Source of the DNA: Chryseobacterium gleum
Lineage (GTDB): Bacteria > Bacteroidota > Bacteroidia > UBA10329
Direction of reading: 5' to 3'
NCBI GenBank assembly: GCA_945903645.1
Contig: CAMDOM010000029.1
Span: forward strand, 1 to 41,478
Length of the DNA: 41,478 nucleotides
The notes beneath the pieces were generated by a model. That model had not been told where the DNA came from, searched no databases, and was given only the letters and a program-made list of their open reading frames with translations. The position numbers and the translations under genes were made by a program. Positions 8,269 to 17,416 of the stretch are shown here, piece after piece; positions within the stretch are counted from its first letter, which is position 1; every line of letters starts with the position of its first letter.

Positions 8269-8276
8269 TATGTTTG
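8269..8276 (+). promoter_or_regulatory. Bacteroidota -7 promoter element (TATGTTTG) for the acpP operon
   Basis: TATGTTTG is an exact match to TAnnTTTG, 32 bases before the acpP ATG, giving a leader of about 25 bases. A TTG at 8241-8243 could be the -33 element but the spacer (25) is longer than usual. Confidence 0.5.
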
Positions 8277-8308
8277 CACCACGAAAAAAACAATTAAAAC
8301 TGAACAAA

Positions 8309-8545
8309 ATGTCCGACATCGCATCTCGAGTTAAGGCCATAATCGTTGATAAACTAGGCGTTGACGAAAATGAGGTTACCCCAGAAGCAAGCTTCACTAA
8401 CGACCTCGGTGCCGATTCACTCGATACAGTTGAGCTTATTATGGAGTTCGAAAAAGAATTTAACATTGCTATTCCAGACGATCAGGCCGAGAATATTGGC
8501 ACTGTTGGTGATGCAATTACTTACATTCAAGCGAACGTCAAGTAA
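8309..8545 (+). CDS. acpP: Acyl carrier protein
   Basis: A 78-residue acidic protein carrying the phosphopantetheine attachment site [11 protein letters not shown], with Ser37 as the modified residue. ACP shuttles acyl intermediates of fatty acid synthesis in the cytoplasm. The ATG at 8309 is chosen because it gives the standard N-terminus [12 protein letters not shown]; the longer frame from 8270 would add 13 basic residues not found in ACPs and would begin inside the promoter element. acpP is followed by fabF and rnc, the classical order of the phylum. A strong hairpin between acpP and fabF (8578-8618) probably gives more acpP than fabF message. Confidence 0.97.
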   Translation: MSDIASRVKAIIVDKLGVDENEVTPEASFTNDLGADSLDTVELIMEFEKEFNIAIPDDQAENIGTVGDAITYIQANVK

Positions 8546-8577
8546 TTCTGGCTTTCGTACAATCAGAGTGGTCATAG

Positions 8578-8626
8578 TACCCGTTGCTTGCCGTTGAAAT
8601 GAACGCAGGCAACGGGTATTTCTTTG
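8578..8626 (+). terminator. Intercistronic hairpin (partial terminator) between acpP and fabF
   Basis: TACCCGTTGC (8578-8587) pairs perfectly with GCAACGGGTA (8609-8618), and the stem extends inward by about four more pairs, including one G-U. It is followed by TTTCTTTGT rather than a pure U-run. It lies wholly inside the acpP-fabF gap, so it should act as an attenuator or mRNA-stability element rather than a full stop. Confidence 0.6.
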
Positions 8627-8635
8627 TAAAACAGG

Positions 8636-9892
8636 ATGGAACTTAAACGAGCAGTGATTACCGGTATGGGTGCATTAACACCCATTGGCAACTCTCTAGA
8701 TGCCTATTGGACTGGCTTGCGCACTGGAGTGAGCGGGGCAGCGTCTATTACACATTTCGATACCGAAAAATTCAAAACTAAGTTTGCTTGCGAAGTCAAA
8801 GGCTTCGACCCATTCGACCATTTTGACCGAAAAGAAGGCCGAAAACTTGACCCATTTGCCCAATATGCCATCGTTGCGGCCACCGAAGCTTGGGAAAATT
8901 CGGGATTGGATGTGAATACCATCGACCACGACCGCGCTGGAGTTATTTGGGGTTCGGGCATTGGTGGACTCAAAACGTTTTATGACGAATGCTCGGAATT
9001 TGCCAAAGGCGATGGCACTCCACGCTTCAATCCGTTTTTCATCCCAAAGATGATTGCCGACATCGCTTCGGGTCACATTTCTATGAAATGGAACCTGCGA
9101 GGACCCAATTTCACTACCGTTTCTGCGTGCGCATCCAGCACAAACGCGCTCATTGATGCCTTTAATTATATTCGTTTAGGAAAGGCTGATATTTTTGTGT
9201 CAGGAGGTTCGGAAGCTGCGGTGAACGAAGCTGGCATTGGCGGATTCAACGCCATGAAAGCCCTTTCAGAGCGCAACGATTCGCCAGCTACAGCATCGCG
9301 ACCATTTGACTTGGATAGAGATGGATTTGTGTTGGGCGAAGGTGCGGGCTGTCTTATTGTGGAAGAATTGGAGCATGCTTTGCGCAGAGGCGCTAAGATT
9401 TATGCCGAAATGGTAGGCGGTGGAATGAGTGCGGATGCACACCACATTACCGCACCGCACCCTGAGGGATTGGGCGCCACCAACGTAATGCGCAGCGCCT
9501 TGGCCGATGCGGGCATGTTGGCTTCCGAAATTGATTACATAAACGTGCATGGAACCAGCACTCCACTGGGTGATATTGCCGAATCGAAAGCCATTTTATC
9601 AGTGTTTGGCGAAAGTGCCTATAAGCTCAACATTAGCTCTACCAAAAGCATGACGGGCCATTTGCTTGGTGCTGCAGGAGCGGTGGAAGCCATTGCAAGT
9701 GTGATGGCGGTGTATAGCAATATTGTGCCGCCCACTATAAACCACTTTACAGACGACCCTCAGTTTGATGCCCGGTTGAATTTCACCTTCAACGCAGCGC
9801 AACATCGCACGGTAAATGCCGCTTTGAGCAATACGTTTGGCTTTGGCGGACACAATGCGTCCCTTATCGTCCGTAAGTTCAAAGGGAAATAG
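8636..9892 (+). CDS. fabF: 3-oxoacyl-[acyl-carrier-protein] synthase II (FabF)
   Basis: A 418-residue thiolase-fold condensing enzyme that elongates acyl-ACP with malonyl-ACP. The catalytic triad is complete: Cys165 in SACASST, His305 in VHGTSTPLGD and His342 in SMTGHLLGAAGAVEA, positions equivalent to the E. coli enzyme. The N-terminus RAVITGMGALTPIG and the C-terminal NTFGFGGHNASLI are family hallmarks. It is downstream of acpP, its substrate carrier, separated by an attenuator-like hairpin, and upstream of rnc. Length is normal and the ATG at 8636 gives the expected N-terminus. Confidence 0.97.
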   Translation: MELKRAVITGMGALTPIGNSLDAYWTGLRTGVSGAASITHFDTEKFKTKFACEVKGFDPFDHFDRKEGRKLDPFAQYAIVAATEAWENSGLDVNTIDHDRAGVIWGSGIGGLKTFYDECSEFAKGDGTPRFNPFFIPKMIADIASGHISMKWNLRGPNFTTVSACASSTNALIDAFNYIRLGKADIFVSGGSEAAVNEAGIGGFNAMKALSERNDSPATASRPFDLDRDGFVLGEGAGCLIVEELEHALRRGAKIYAEMVGGGMSADAHHITAPHPEGLGATNVMRSALADAGMLASEIDYINVHGTSTPLGDIAESKAILSVFGESAYKLNISSTKSMTGHLLGAAGAVEAIASVMAVYSNIVPPTINHFTDDPQFDARLNFTFNAAQHRTVNAALSNTFGFGGHNASLIVRKFKGK

Positions 9893-9932
9893 GATGTCAG
9901 CATCACCATTGACTGAATTGCAACGCGGGTAA

Positions 9933-10673
9933 ATGGCTGGTCTTAACGATTTACTTCGTTTATTTAAACGGCCCTTTGCTCAGGATAAGGTGTTGCGCAC
10001 CAATCTGAACAATATGTTGGGGTTTCATCCTCGAAATATGGCGCTCTACCATTTGGCACTCACCCATAGCTCAGCTGGATTGGTAGTGAAAGATGGTATT
10101 CCCCTCAGTAATGAACGCTTAGAATTTTTAGGCGATGCCATACTAGGAGCGGTGACAGCCAAATACCTTTTCAAGCGATTTCCATTCGAATCGGAGGGAT
10201 TCTTGACCGAAACACGCTCGAAAATTGTGAGCCGAAAAAACCTTGGGGGCTTGGCAAAAAAACTTGGACTTCGAGAATTGGTCACCAAAGAAAACGCATT
10301 AAACAAGAGCGATTCATCCTTGGGCGGGGATGCTTTGGAAGCTCTTGTTGGGGCAGTTTTTCTAGACCGTGGTTATGAACGTACCGAAAAATTTGTTATC
10401 AATAGACTCATTGATACCTACATCGACTTGGACAAACTGCTGAAAGAGGATGCCAATTTTAAGAGTAAGATTATTGAGTATTGTCAAAAGAATAGGGTGC
10501 CTTACACCTTCGAAATGGCGAGCGAAACCCAAAGCAAAGGAGATACCATGTTCGAATGCCACATGGTTATAGATGGGGAAATAAAAGGCAAAGGCAGGAA
10601 TAGAACCAAGAAAGAAGCAGAGCAAATAGCCGCCAAAGAGGCCTGCAAGAAACTGGGGATTTTAGAAGACTGA
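9933..10673 (+). CDS. rnc: Ribonuclease III
   Basis: A 246-residue double-strand-specific endoribonuclease for rRNA and mRNA processing. The RNase III signature NERLEFLGDAILG lies at about residues 60-72, and the second acidic cluster GGDALEALVGAVFLD near residues 130-144 supplies the Mg2+-binding carboxylates. A C-terminal dsRNA-binding domain (residues ~175-243) ends in KKEAEQIAAKEACKKLG. The N-terminus is some 25 residues longer than in E. coli, usual in this phylum. The gene begins 40 bases after fabF and completes the acpP-fabF-rnc operon. No terminator is apparent before the dxs promoter. Confidence 0.97.
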   Translation: MAGLNDLLRLFKRPFAQDKVLRTNLNNMLGFHPRNMALYHLALTHSSAGLVVKDGIPLSNERLEFLGDAILGAVTAKYLFKRFPFESEGFLTETRSKIVSRKNLGGLAKKLGLRELVTKENALNKSDSSLGGDALEALVGAVFLDRGYERTEKFVINRLIDTYIDLDKLLKEDANFKSKIIEYCQKNRVPYTFEMASETQSKGDTMFECHMVIDGEIKGKGRNRTKKEAEQIAAKEACKKLGILED

Positions 10674-10750
10674 TTTGCACGAAAATTTTACAAAATATGT
10701 TACACTGGAAAAGGTGGATTGGCTTGCTATTAATAGAATAGTGAATTGGC

Positions 10751-10758
10751 TATCTTTG
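10751..10758 (+). promoter_or_regulatory. Bacteroidota -7 promoter element (TATCTTTG) for dxs
   Basis: An exact TAnnTTTG match 16 bases before the dxs ATG, predicting a leader of about 10 bases. A TTG at 10724-10726 may be the -33 element, with a 24-base spacer that is slightly long. Confidence 0.5.
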
Positions 10759-10774
10759 ACCGATTAATTCGTGT

Positions 10775-12715
10775 ATGCCGAATTTGGAAAAGAATCCTTT
10801 TGTACCGGGCAAGTTGCTTGCTCAGGTTAACTTTCCTTCCGATCTCAGAAAGCTGAGTGAGGACGAGTTGGAGGGTTTTTGCAACGACCTTCGGCAGTAT
10901 ATTATTGATGTAGTATCTGAACGTGGTGGCCACTTTGGTGCTAGTTTGGGTGTGGTGGAATTAACCACTGCTTTACATTATGTGTTCGACACACCCTACG
11001 ACCAATTGGTGTGGGATGTGGGACATCAAGCCTACGGACACAAGATTATCACGGGCCGCAAAGACGTGTTTCACACCAACCGAATCTACAAAGGCATTAG
11101 CGGTTTTCCGAAGCGCAAAGAGAGCGAATACGACACTTTTGGCGTAGGCCATAGCAGTACATCTATATCTGCGGCATTGGGTATGTCGGTTGCATCGCGG
11201 CTTAAAGGAGATAAAAAAAGACAGCATATTGCGGTGATTGGCGATGGCGCGATGACAGGCGGTATGGCATTCGAAGGCCTGAACCATGCTGGGGTCGAAA
11301 ACTCGAATCTACTGGTTGTTTTGAATGATAATTGTATGAGTATCGACCCCAATGTGGGCGCTCTAAAGGAATATCTTACCGATATCACCGCATCTCCCAC
11401 TTATAATAAAGTGCGCGATGAATTGTGGAATTTACTGGGAAAAGTGAGCAAGTTTGGTCCGAATGCGCAAGAAATTGCTTCTAAAATTGAACATGGCGTA
11501 AAAGGCTCGTTGCTCAAACAGAGCAATATGTTCGAATCGCTCAAATTCCGCTATTTCGGACCCATCGATGGCCATGATGTGAACCACATGGTGAAGGTGA
11601 TGCGCGATTTGAAGGATATTCCCGGCCCAAAAATCCTGCATTGCGTTACCGTAAAAGGCAAGGGCTACGATTTGGCCGAAAAAGACCAAACCAAATGGCA
11701 CGCACCTGGGCTGTTTAATAAAGAAACGGGCGAAATTAAAGTGGTGAAACCCGAACAGCCCGAGCCTCCTAGATATCAGGATGTTTTTGGACACACCTTG
11801 GTAGAATTGGCCGAACGCAACGATAAAATAGTTGGGGTTACACCCGCTATGCCCTCCGGCTGCTCGCTCAATATTATGATGAAAGCTATTCCCGACCGCT
11901 CTTTCGATGTGGGCATTGCCGAGCAACATGCGGTAACGTTTTCCGCAGGATTAGCCACGCAGGGCTTGGTGCCTTTTTGCAATATCTACAGCACCTTCAT
12001 GCAGCGTGCTTTCGACCAAGTGGTGCACGATGTGGCCTTGCAGAATCTCAACGTGGTATTCTGTCTCGACCGTGGTGGGCTAGTTGGTGCGGATGGCGCT
12101 ACGCATCATGGCGTATTCGATTTAGCCTACATGCGCTGTATTCCTAACATCATTGTGGCATCGCCCATGAACGAGGAAGAGCTGCGCAATATGATGTATA
12201 CCGCCCAACTGCCGGATGCAGGCACATGGAGCATTCGCTACCCACGTGGCAATGGTGTGATGACCGAATGGCGCACCCCTTTTTCCACGCTAAAAGTTGG
12301 CAAAGGCAGAATGGTGCAAGATGGTACCGACATCGCCATCCTAACCATTGGCCCCATTGGGAATTCGGTAGTGGAAGCATCGGCCGAACTAGCCAAGCAA
12401 GGAGTTTCTGTGGCGCATTTCGATATGCGTTTTGTGAAACCATTGGATGAAGATTTGCTGCACACAATTTTCAAACGTTTCTCCAAAATAATTACCCTCG
12501 AAGACGGGTGTCGCGCAGGTGGTTTTGGAAGTGCAGTAGTAGAGTTTTTGGCAGATAATGGCTACTTTGCGCATGTGGAACGCATGGGCATTCCCGACCG
12601 ATTTGTAGATCATGGCACGCCAAAAGAACTGTATATCGAATGCGGACTGCACAAAGATGATGTGGTACGCACTGCAATTCGCATGGTGGCAGCCCAAACA
12701 GCAGTTGAGGGCTAG
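10775..12715 (+). CDS. dxs: 1-deoxy-D-xylulose-5-phosphate synthase
   Basis: A 646-residue thiamine-diphosphate enzyme that condenses pyruvate and glyceraldehyde 3-phosphate, the first step of the MEP isoprenoid pathway. Motifs are in order: DVGHQAYGHKI (residues ~88-98), the ThDP motif GDGAMTGGMAFEGLNHAG with NDNCMSI closing it (residues ~150-190), the transketolase-type DVGIAEQHAV (catalytic Glu) near residue 375, and DRGGLVGADGATHHGVFD. Length and architecture are normal. The gene has its own -7 element at 10751 and overlaps or abuts the small outer-membrane protein gene downstream. Confidence 0.97.
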   Translation: MPNLEKNPFVPGKLLAQVNFPSDLRKLSEDELEGFCNDLRQYIIDVVSERGGHFGASLGVVELTTALHYVFDTPYDQLVWDVGHQAYGHKIITGRKDVFHTNRIYKGISGFPKRKESEYDTFGVGHSSTSISAALGMSVASRLKGDKKRQHIAVIGDGAMTGGMAFEGLNHAGVENSNLLVVLNDNCMSIDPNVGALKEYLTDITASPTYNKVRDELWNLLGKVSKFGPNAQEIASKIEHGVKGSLLKQSNMFESLKFRYFGPIDGHDVNHMVKVMRDLKDIPGPKILHCVTVKGKGYDLAEKDQTKWHAPGLFNKETGEIKVVKPEQPEPPRYQDVFGHTLVELAERNDKIVGVTPAMPSGCSLNIMMKAIPDRSFDVGIAEQHAVTFSAGLATQGLVPFCNIYSTFMQRAFDQVVHDVALQNLNVVFCLDRGGLVGADGATHHGVFDLAYMRCIPNIIVASPMNEEELRNMMYTAQLPDAGTWSIRYPRGNGVMTEWRTPFSTLKVGKGRMVQDGTDIAILTIGPIGNSVVEASAELAKQGVSVAHFDMRFVKPLDEDLLHTIFKRFSKIITLEDGCRAGGFGSAVVEFLADNGYFAHVERMGIPDRFVDHGTPKELYIECGLHKDDVVRTAIRMVAAQTAVEG

Positions 12716-13298
12716 TTCGTTCATAAAAGGAATTGGTATTTTTCTGCTTTTTTGCGGATTTGCATTCCATACCAACGGACAGAATCTGTTTGTAAAAGGC
12801 GCAACCAAGGGCACTCCCGACCACGCGCTCTACCTCGAACTTGGAGGCACAGGCTACTATTATACCCTCAATTACGAACGCAAACTACTGCAACGCTCTG
12901 CCTTTGCCATGTTTGCCCGTGTGGGCTTAGAATACCTTCCTGTGCGCCAAGCCGACAAAATGATTCATATTCCGCTGGGCGCAAGTTTCACCTTTGGCCA
13001 ACGCAAACACCGATTCGAAGCTGGCTTGTCCGCCCTTTTCCGCATCGATTTTAACCCAGGTGTTGGCTTTGGCGAAGGCTTTTACCTCACCAATCCACCA
13101 ACGCGCATTTTTATCGCACCCTCCTTGGGTTGGCGCTTTCATGCCAAACCCAACGAATATGGCGAGTCATTTTTTCTTCGTGTAATGTTTACCCCATTAT
13201 TAGGCATGGATGTGTTTCAAAGTAATCCGTATTTCCTTCCGCATGGTGGCATTAGCATTGGCCGTACATGGAATAACCCCAATCGAAAAAAGGGATGA
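12705..13298 (+). CDS. Small outer-membrane beta-barrel protein, unknown function
   Basis: About 197 residues: a signal peptide (SSFIKGIGIFLLFCGFAFHTNGQ region), then amphipathic strands rich in aromatic residues (GGTGYYYTLNYERKL, GASFTFGQRKHRFEAG, SFFLRVMFTPLLGMD), typical of a small outer-membrane barrel. The start is uncertain: TTG at 12705 gives a short basic n-region and only 11 bases of overlap with dxs, whereas ATG at 12657 or 12660 would add ~16 residues and overlap dxs by nearly 60 bases. Its stop overlaps the DUF1801 pseudogene start (ATGA), so the three genes form a transcriptional series from dxs. No named family is recognised. Confidence 0.6.
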   Translation: MRASSFIKGIGIFLLFCGFAFHTNGQNLFVKGATKGTPDHALYLELGGTGYYYTLNYERKLLQRSAFAMFARVGLEYLPVRQADKMIHIPLGASFTFGQRKHRFEAGLSALFRIDFNPGVGFGEGFYLTNPPTRIFIAPSLGWRFHAKPNEYGESFFLRVMFTPLLGMDVFQSNPYFLPHGGISIGRTWNNPNRKKG

Positions 13299-13681
13299 AA
13301 ACATCCGTAGCAGTTAACCTACTGCTAGAATCATGGACTGACGAACAGCGCCAAATGTGTGACGTGCTGCGCGGCATTATTCTCGATGCCTCCCCGTCAA
13401 TTCTAGAGAGCGTCAAATTCAACATTCCATTTTACACCATGAACGGGTTTCTGTTTTAAATCAGCCCAATAAAAAAGGGAGGTGTGCAACTTGCATTTTG
13501 CCAAGGAAGGTTAATGGACGACTTTGACGCAGTTTTTACTGGTCACGACAGAAAGGATGTGCGGCATATTGTGTTGCCAAGTATGGATTATTTAGCTCCT
13601 TTCGATGTGATTCAAGCCTATGTATATGAAGCTGTAGCGCTGAATAAAACACGCAGAAGTTTTACCAAGGATAAGGCATAG
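13295..13681 (+). pseudogene. DUF1801-family protein gene broken by an in-frame TAA
   Basis: Reading in one frame from ATG 13295 to TAG 13679-13681 gives a DUF1801/YdhG-like protein of ~128 codons interrupted by one TAA at 13457-13459. The first half (53-54 codons, ending NIPFYTMNGFLF) and the second half (ISPIKKGGVQLAFCQGRLM onwards, ending in TRRSFTKDKA) join seamlessly across the stop. The family normally has an aromatic or small residue at this point of the GFLF-x-ISP strand, so a TAT or TAC to TAA change is the simplest explanation. No frameshift is needed. The downstream ATG at 13514 is unlikely to yield a folded protein. The start overlaps the preceding gene by ATGA. A sequencing error cannot be excluded. 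Confidence 0.75.
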
Positions 13682-13825
13682 CACAATGCGCTGCTTTTGG
13701 AACTGTACTGTACGAACATCCTGTGTTTCAGAACCATTTCCAATCGGTTTTGTTATTTCTTTTCATGCCATTATTAAGAACCGTTCTAAATAAAATGAGG
13801 AGTGAAGGGTTCTTTCATCGCATGT

Positions 13826-13833
13826 TACATTTG
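13826..13833 (+). promoter_or_regulatory. Bacteroidota -7 promoter element (TACATTTG) for sdhCAB
   Basis: An exact TAnnTTTG match 49 bases before the chosen sdhC ATG, in the 200-base gap after the DUF1801 pseudogene. Predicted leader about 42 bases. No clear -33 TTG is seen. Confidence 0.5.
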
Positions 13834-13882
13834 CGCCTCGATCGCAGAATTTGAGCGTATTCTAAATTAAAACGTGACTTCG

Positions 13883-14557
13883 ATGTCCATTTCCATTATC
13901 AGAAAAGTAGCGATGGCCCTCTCAGGGTTTTTCCTGCTGGTGTTTCTTCTCCAACATTTAATCATCAATTTGTTGTCGGTAGTCAGTCCCGATGCCTTCA
14001 ATAGCGCCTCGCATTTCATGGGCACCTTTTGGCTGGTGCAGTTCATTTTCCAACCCATATTGGCCTTTGGCGTGGTATTTCACCTCAGCTTAGGCTTTGT
14101 TTTGGAATTAAAAAACCGTAGCGCCCGCCCAGTGAAATACGCGTTCAACAACCCATCGGCCAACAGCACATGGATGAGCCGCAACATGATTATCACTGGT
14201 ATAATGATTTTGCTTTTCCTCGGCCTTCACTTCTACGACTTTTGGTTTCCAGAACTGATTCACAAGTATGTTGATAAAGAAGGCGCCTACATTATGCTGA
14301 ATGGTGAAAAAGTGATGAGATACCAACACGAATTGCATGAGAAATTCCATGACCCAATTCGTGTAGGTATTTACTGCCTTTCGTTCGTGTTTCTTAGCCT
14401 GCATTTGATGCATGGTTTTCAATCGGCATTCCAATCTGTTGGATTCAACTATAATAAGTATACACCAACCATCAAGAAAATATCGAATATCTATGCTATC
14501 GCAGTGCCGCTCGGATTTGTGGTAATCGCTGTATTTCATTTTTTGACGCAATCATAA
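13883..14557 (+). CDS. sdhC: Succinate dehydrogenase/fumarate reductase cytochrome b subunit (fused, type B)
   Basis: A 224-residue membrane anchor with five predicted transmembrane helices: [17 protein letters not shown], the [20 protein letters not shown] region, [38 protein letters not shown], and [18 protein letters not shown]. His residues suited to di-haem ligation occur in QHL, FHLS, LHFY and LHLMHGFQS. Single-subunit anchors with two haems are typical of epsilon-proteobacterial and Bacteroidota (type B) enzymes. ATG at 13883 is preferred over the upstream GTG at 13874 because it gives the usual [15 protein letters not shown] beginning. sdhA follows after 10 bases. Confidence 0.92.
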   Translation: MSISIIRKVAMALSGFFLLVFLLQHLIINLLSVVSPDAFNSASHFMGTFWLVQFIFQPILAFGVVFHLSLGFVLELKNRSARPVKYAFNNPSANSTWMSRNMIITGIMILLFLGLHFYDFWFPELIHKYVDKEGAYIMLNGEKVMRYQHELHEKFHDPIRVGIYCLSFVFLSLHLMHGFQSAFQSVGFNYNKYTPTIKKISNIYAIAVPLGFVVIAVFHFLTQS

Positions 14558-14567
14558 ATTAGTAGCC

Positions 14568-16568
14568 ATGTCATTGAATTCCAAGATTCCCCACGGCCCA
14601 GTCGACCGCAAGTGGACCGATTACAAAGACCATGTTCGTTTAGTTAACCCAGCCAACAAACGCAGCATCGATATCATTGTGGTCGGCTCAGGGCTAGCGG
14701 GCTCCTCCGCTGCCGCATCGCTTGCCGAAATGGGCTACAGTGTAAAGTGTTTCTGCTTTCAAGACAGCCCACGCAGAGCACACTCCATAGCAGCGCAGGG
14801 TGGCATCAACGCAACCAAGAACTACAAAAACGATGGTGACAGCACCTATCGCCTATTTTACGACACCATCAAAGGTGGTGACTACCGCTCACGCGAGGCA
14901 AACGTACATCGTTTGGCCGAGGTGTCTTCCAATATCATAGACCAATGCGTGGCACAGGGCGTTCCTTTTGCTCGTGAATATGGCGGACTGTTGGATAACC
15001 GTTCCTTCGGTGGAACCCAGGTTCAACGTACATTCTATGCCGCAGGTCAAACGGGTCAACAATTGCTTTTGGGCGCTTATTCTGCCCTTTCAAAAGAAAT
15101 TGCGAAAGGATCAGTGAAGATGTACGCGCGCCATGAGATGCTTGATGTGGTAAAAATTGGCGGTAAAGCTCGTGGCATTATTGCGCGAAACCTTATAACC
15201 GGAGAAATTGAGCGTCACAGCGGTCATGCAGTACTGATGTGCACAGGGGGCTACGGAAATGTGTTTTTCTTAAGCACTAGCGCTATGGGAAGCAATGTTA
15301 GTGCCGCTTGGAAGGCGCACAAACGGGGAGCCTATTTTGGTAATCCATGCTACACCCAAATCCACCCTACTTGCATCCCAGTTTCGGGCGACCATCAAAG
15401 CAAGCTGACGCTCATGAGCGAATCGCTTCGCAATGACGGCCGCATTTGGGTTCCTGCAAAGTTGGAGGACGCTAAAGCAATTCAGCAAGGCAAAAAGAAA
15501 GGGGTTGACCTTGCCGAGGCCGACCGGGACTATTACTTAGAAAGACGCTATCCTGCGTTTGGCAACCTTGTTCCGCGCGATGTGGCCAGCCGTGCGGCCA
15601 AAGAGCGTTGCGATGCTGGTTTTGGAGTAAACGCTACGGGCGAAGCGGTTTACCTCGACTTTGCAGCATCATTCGAGCGCTATGGTCACATTGAGGCCAG
15701 CAAGCGCAACCTCGTGAATGCCGACCGGGCAACCATCATTGCTATGGGCAAAGAAGTGGTGAAAACGAAATACGGCAATTTGTTCGACATGTACATGCAA
15801 ATATCGGGCGAAAATCCATACGAGATGCCGATGAAGATTTACCCGGCCGTTCACTACACTATGGGCGGTCTTTGGGTCGATTATGAGTTGATGACGAGCG
15901 TTCCGGGGCTTTACGCCTTGGGCGAAGCCAACTTCAGTGACCACGGTGCAAACCGCCTCGGTGCTTCTGCATTGATGCAAGGTCTTGCTGATGGTTACTT
16001 TGTTATTCCTTACACCATTGGCGAATACTTGGCCGATGACATTCGCACAGGAAAAATCGCTACCAACACACCAGAGTTTGATGCCGCGGAGAAAGAAGTG
16101 AAGGAGCGAATCGCGTTCTTCATCAACAACAAAGGCTCAAAAACAGTGGATAGTTTCCACCGCAGATTGGGAAAAGTGATGTGGGACAAATGTGGCATGG
16201 CCCGCAACGCGCAAGGTCTTAAAGAAGCCTTGGCCGAGATACGTGCCATCCGCGAAGAATTCTGGAAAGAAGTGCGTGTGCCAGGATCGGACAAACACTT
16301 CAACCCTGAGTTGGACAAAGCAGGCCGCGTAGCCGATTTCCTTGAGTTGGGCGAACTGATGTGCCTCGATGCACTCACCCGCGAAGAATCGTGTGGCGGT
16401 CACTTCCGCGAAGAGCACCAAACTGAAGATGGCGAGGCCGAGCGCGATGATGTCAACATGGCCTTCGTGTCAGCTTGGGAATTCACAGGCAACCCGGGAA
16501 AAGCCAACCTTCACAAGGAAGAATTGATTTACGAGAACATTAAGGTTGTTCAACGTTCATACAAGTAA
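14568..16568 (+). CDS. sdhA: Succinate dehydrogenase/fumarate reductase flavoprotein subunit
   Basis: A 666-residue FAD-containing catalytic subunit oxidising succinate to fumarate on the cytoplasmic face of the inner membrane. The Rossmann motif [19 protein letters not shown] lies at residues ~38-56. The covalent-FAD histidine region is [14 protein letters not shown]. The substrate-site segments [14 protein letters not shown] and [12 protein letters not shown], and the FAD-binding [21 protein letters not shown], follow in order. The long insertions relative to proteobacterial SdhA match the type B (epsilon/Bacteroidota) enzymes. It lies between sdhC and sdhB. Confidence 0.96.
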   Translation: MSLNSKIPHGPVDRKWTDYKDHVRLVNPANKRSIDIIVVGSGLAGSSAAASLAEMGYSVKCFCFQDSPRRAHSIAAQGGINATKNYKNDGDSTYRLFYDTIKGGDYRSREANVHRLAEVSSNIIDQCVAQGVPFAREYGGLLDNRSFGGTQVQRTFYAAGQTGQQLLLGAYSALSKEIAKGSVKMYARHEMLDVVKIGGKARGIIARNLITGEIERHSGHAVLMCTGGYGNVFFLSTSAMGSNVSAAWKAHKRGAYFGNPCYTQIHPTCIPVSGDHQSKLTLMSESLRNDGRIWVPAKLEDAKAIQQGKKKGVDLAEADRDYYLERRYPAFGNLVPRDVASRAAKERCDAGFGVNATGEAVYLDFAASFERYGHIEASKRNLVNADRATIIAMGKEVVKTKYGNLFDMYMQISGENPYEMPMKIYPAVHYTMGGLWVDYELMTSVPGLYALGEANFSDHGANRLGASALMQGLADGYFVIPYTIGEYLADDIRTGKIATNTPEFDAAEKEVKERIAFFINNKGSKTVDSFHRRLGKVMWDKCGMARNAQGLKEALAEIRAIREEFWKEVRVPGSDKHFNPELDKAGRVADFLELGELMCLDALTREESCGGHFREEHQTEDGEAERDDVNMAFVSAWEFTGNPGKANLHKEELIYENIKVVQRSYK

Positions 16569-16589
16569 ACGGAGAAAAGATTAGAAAGC

Positions 16590-17354
16590 ATGGCTGAACA
16601 TGGAATGAACCTCAAACTCAAAATCTGGCGTCAAGAGGATCCAAAGTCTCAAGGGCAAATGAAGGAGTACCCTGTTTCGGGCATATCTCCAGACATGTCT
16701 TTTTTGGAAATGTTAGATATCCTAAATGAAAGTCTTGTCCTAAAAGGCGAGGTGCCAGTAGCATTCGACCATGATTGCCGCGAAGGTATTTGTGGTAGTT
16801 GCTCGCTCTACATCAACGGACAAGCCCATGGTCCACAGCGGTTGGTTACCACCTGCCAACTCCACATGCGCTCATTCAAAGATGGCGAAACCATCTATAT
16901 CGAACCGTGGAGAGCGGAGGCTTTTCCTGTGGTAAAGGACCTTGTGGTGGACCGCAGTGCGTTTGACCGCATCATTCAAGCCGGTGGCTATATAAGCGTC
17001 AACACAGGTTCAGCGCAAGACGCTAACTGCCTCCCAGTAAACAAAGGCGATGCCGACAAAGCCTTCGCTGCTGCCACCTGCATCGGTTGCGGAGCCTGCG
17101 TAGCCACCTGCAAAAATGCCTCGGCCATGCTCTTCGTATCGGCCAAAGTTAGCCAATTGGCCTTCCTACCCCAAGGCCGCATCGAAGCCGAACAGCGTGT
17201 GCTTAGCATGGTTAACCAAATGGACCTCGAAGGCTTTGGCAACTGCACTAACACAGGCGCCTGCGAAGTAGAATGCCCCAAAGGCATCTCCCTGCAAAAC
17301 ATCGCCATGATGAACCGCGAGTATATCTCTGCTGCGTTTACAGGAGAGGAGTAA
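16590..17354 (+). CDS. sdhB: Succinate dehydrogenase/fumarate reductase iron-sulfur subunit
   Basis: A 254-residue electron-transfer subunit. The N-terminal plant-type [2Fe-2S] ligands are Cys63, Cys68 and Cys71 ([11 protein letters not shown]) plus the Cys of VTTCQL. C-terminal clusters use [13 protein letters not shown] and, later, the Cys of [13 protein letters not shown], giving the [4Fe-4S] and [3Fe-4S] centres that pass electrons from FAD to the quinone site in SdhC. Last gene of sdhCAB; a strong rho-independent terminator follows 24 bases after its stop. Confidence 0.96.
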   Translation: MAEHGMNLKLKIWRQEDPKSQGQMKEYPVSGISPDMSFLEMLDILNESLVLKGEVPVAFDHDCREGICGSCSLYINGQAHGPQRLVTTCQLHMRSFKDGETIYIEPWRAEAFPVVKDLVVDRSAFDRIIQAGGYISVNTGSAQDANCLPVNKGDADKAFAAATCIGCGACVATCKNASAMLFVSAKVSQLAFLPQGRIEAEQRVLSMVNQMDLEGFGNCTNTGACEVECPKGISLQNIAMMNREYISAAFTGEE

Positions 17355-17377
17355 CTCGTTTCCCTTTCAAATTATAA

Positions 17378-17411
17378 GCCTCTAATCGCAAATGGGATTA
17401 GAGGCTTTTTT
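17378..17411 (+). terminator. Strong rho-independent terminator of the sdh operon
   Basis: A perfect 10-bp stem, GCCTCTAATC (17378-17387) with GATTAGAGGC (17396-17405), an 8-base loop, and a run of six T (17406-17411). On the other strand the hairpin is followed by TTATAATTT and may also stop transcripts arriving from the convergent acyltransferase gene. Confidence 0.9.
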
Positions 17412-17416
17412 ATGCC

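Noticed and set aside
8241-8276. A shared long-spacer promoter class (TTG-N24/25-TAnnTTTG) at acpP, dxs and the PAS kinase
   Set aside because: Three TTG triplets at similar distance are easily explained by chance; other promoters here show 16- or 18-base spacers or no TTG.
12612-12704. Longer N-terminus of the small outer-membrane protein starting inside dxs at 12612
   Set aside because: It would overlap dxs by over 100 bases and place ~30 non-hydrophobic residues before the signal peptide.
13457-13459. TAA as a recoded sense codon or programmed readthrough in the DUF1801 and DUF2971 genes
   Set aside because: TAA ends many other genes in the window in the normal way, and neither interrupted gene has a recoding-type structure or shared context after the stop.
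13774-13786. AGAACcGTTCT palindrome upstream of sdhC as an operator
   Set aside because: Five-base arms only, no second copy near other promoters in the window; not distinguishable from chance.
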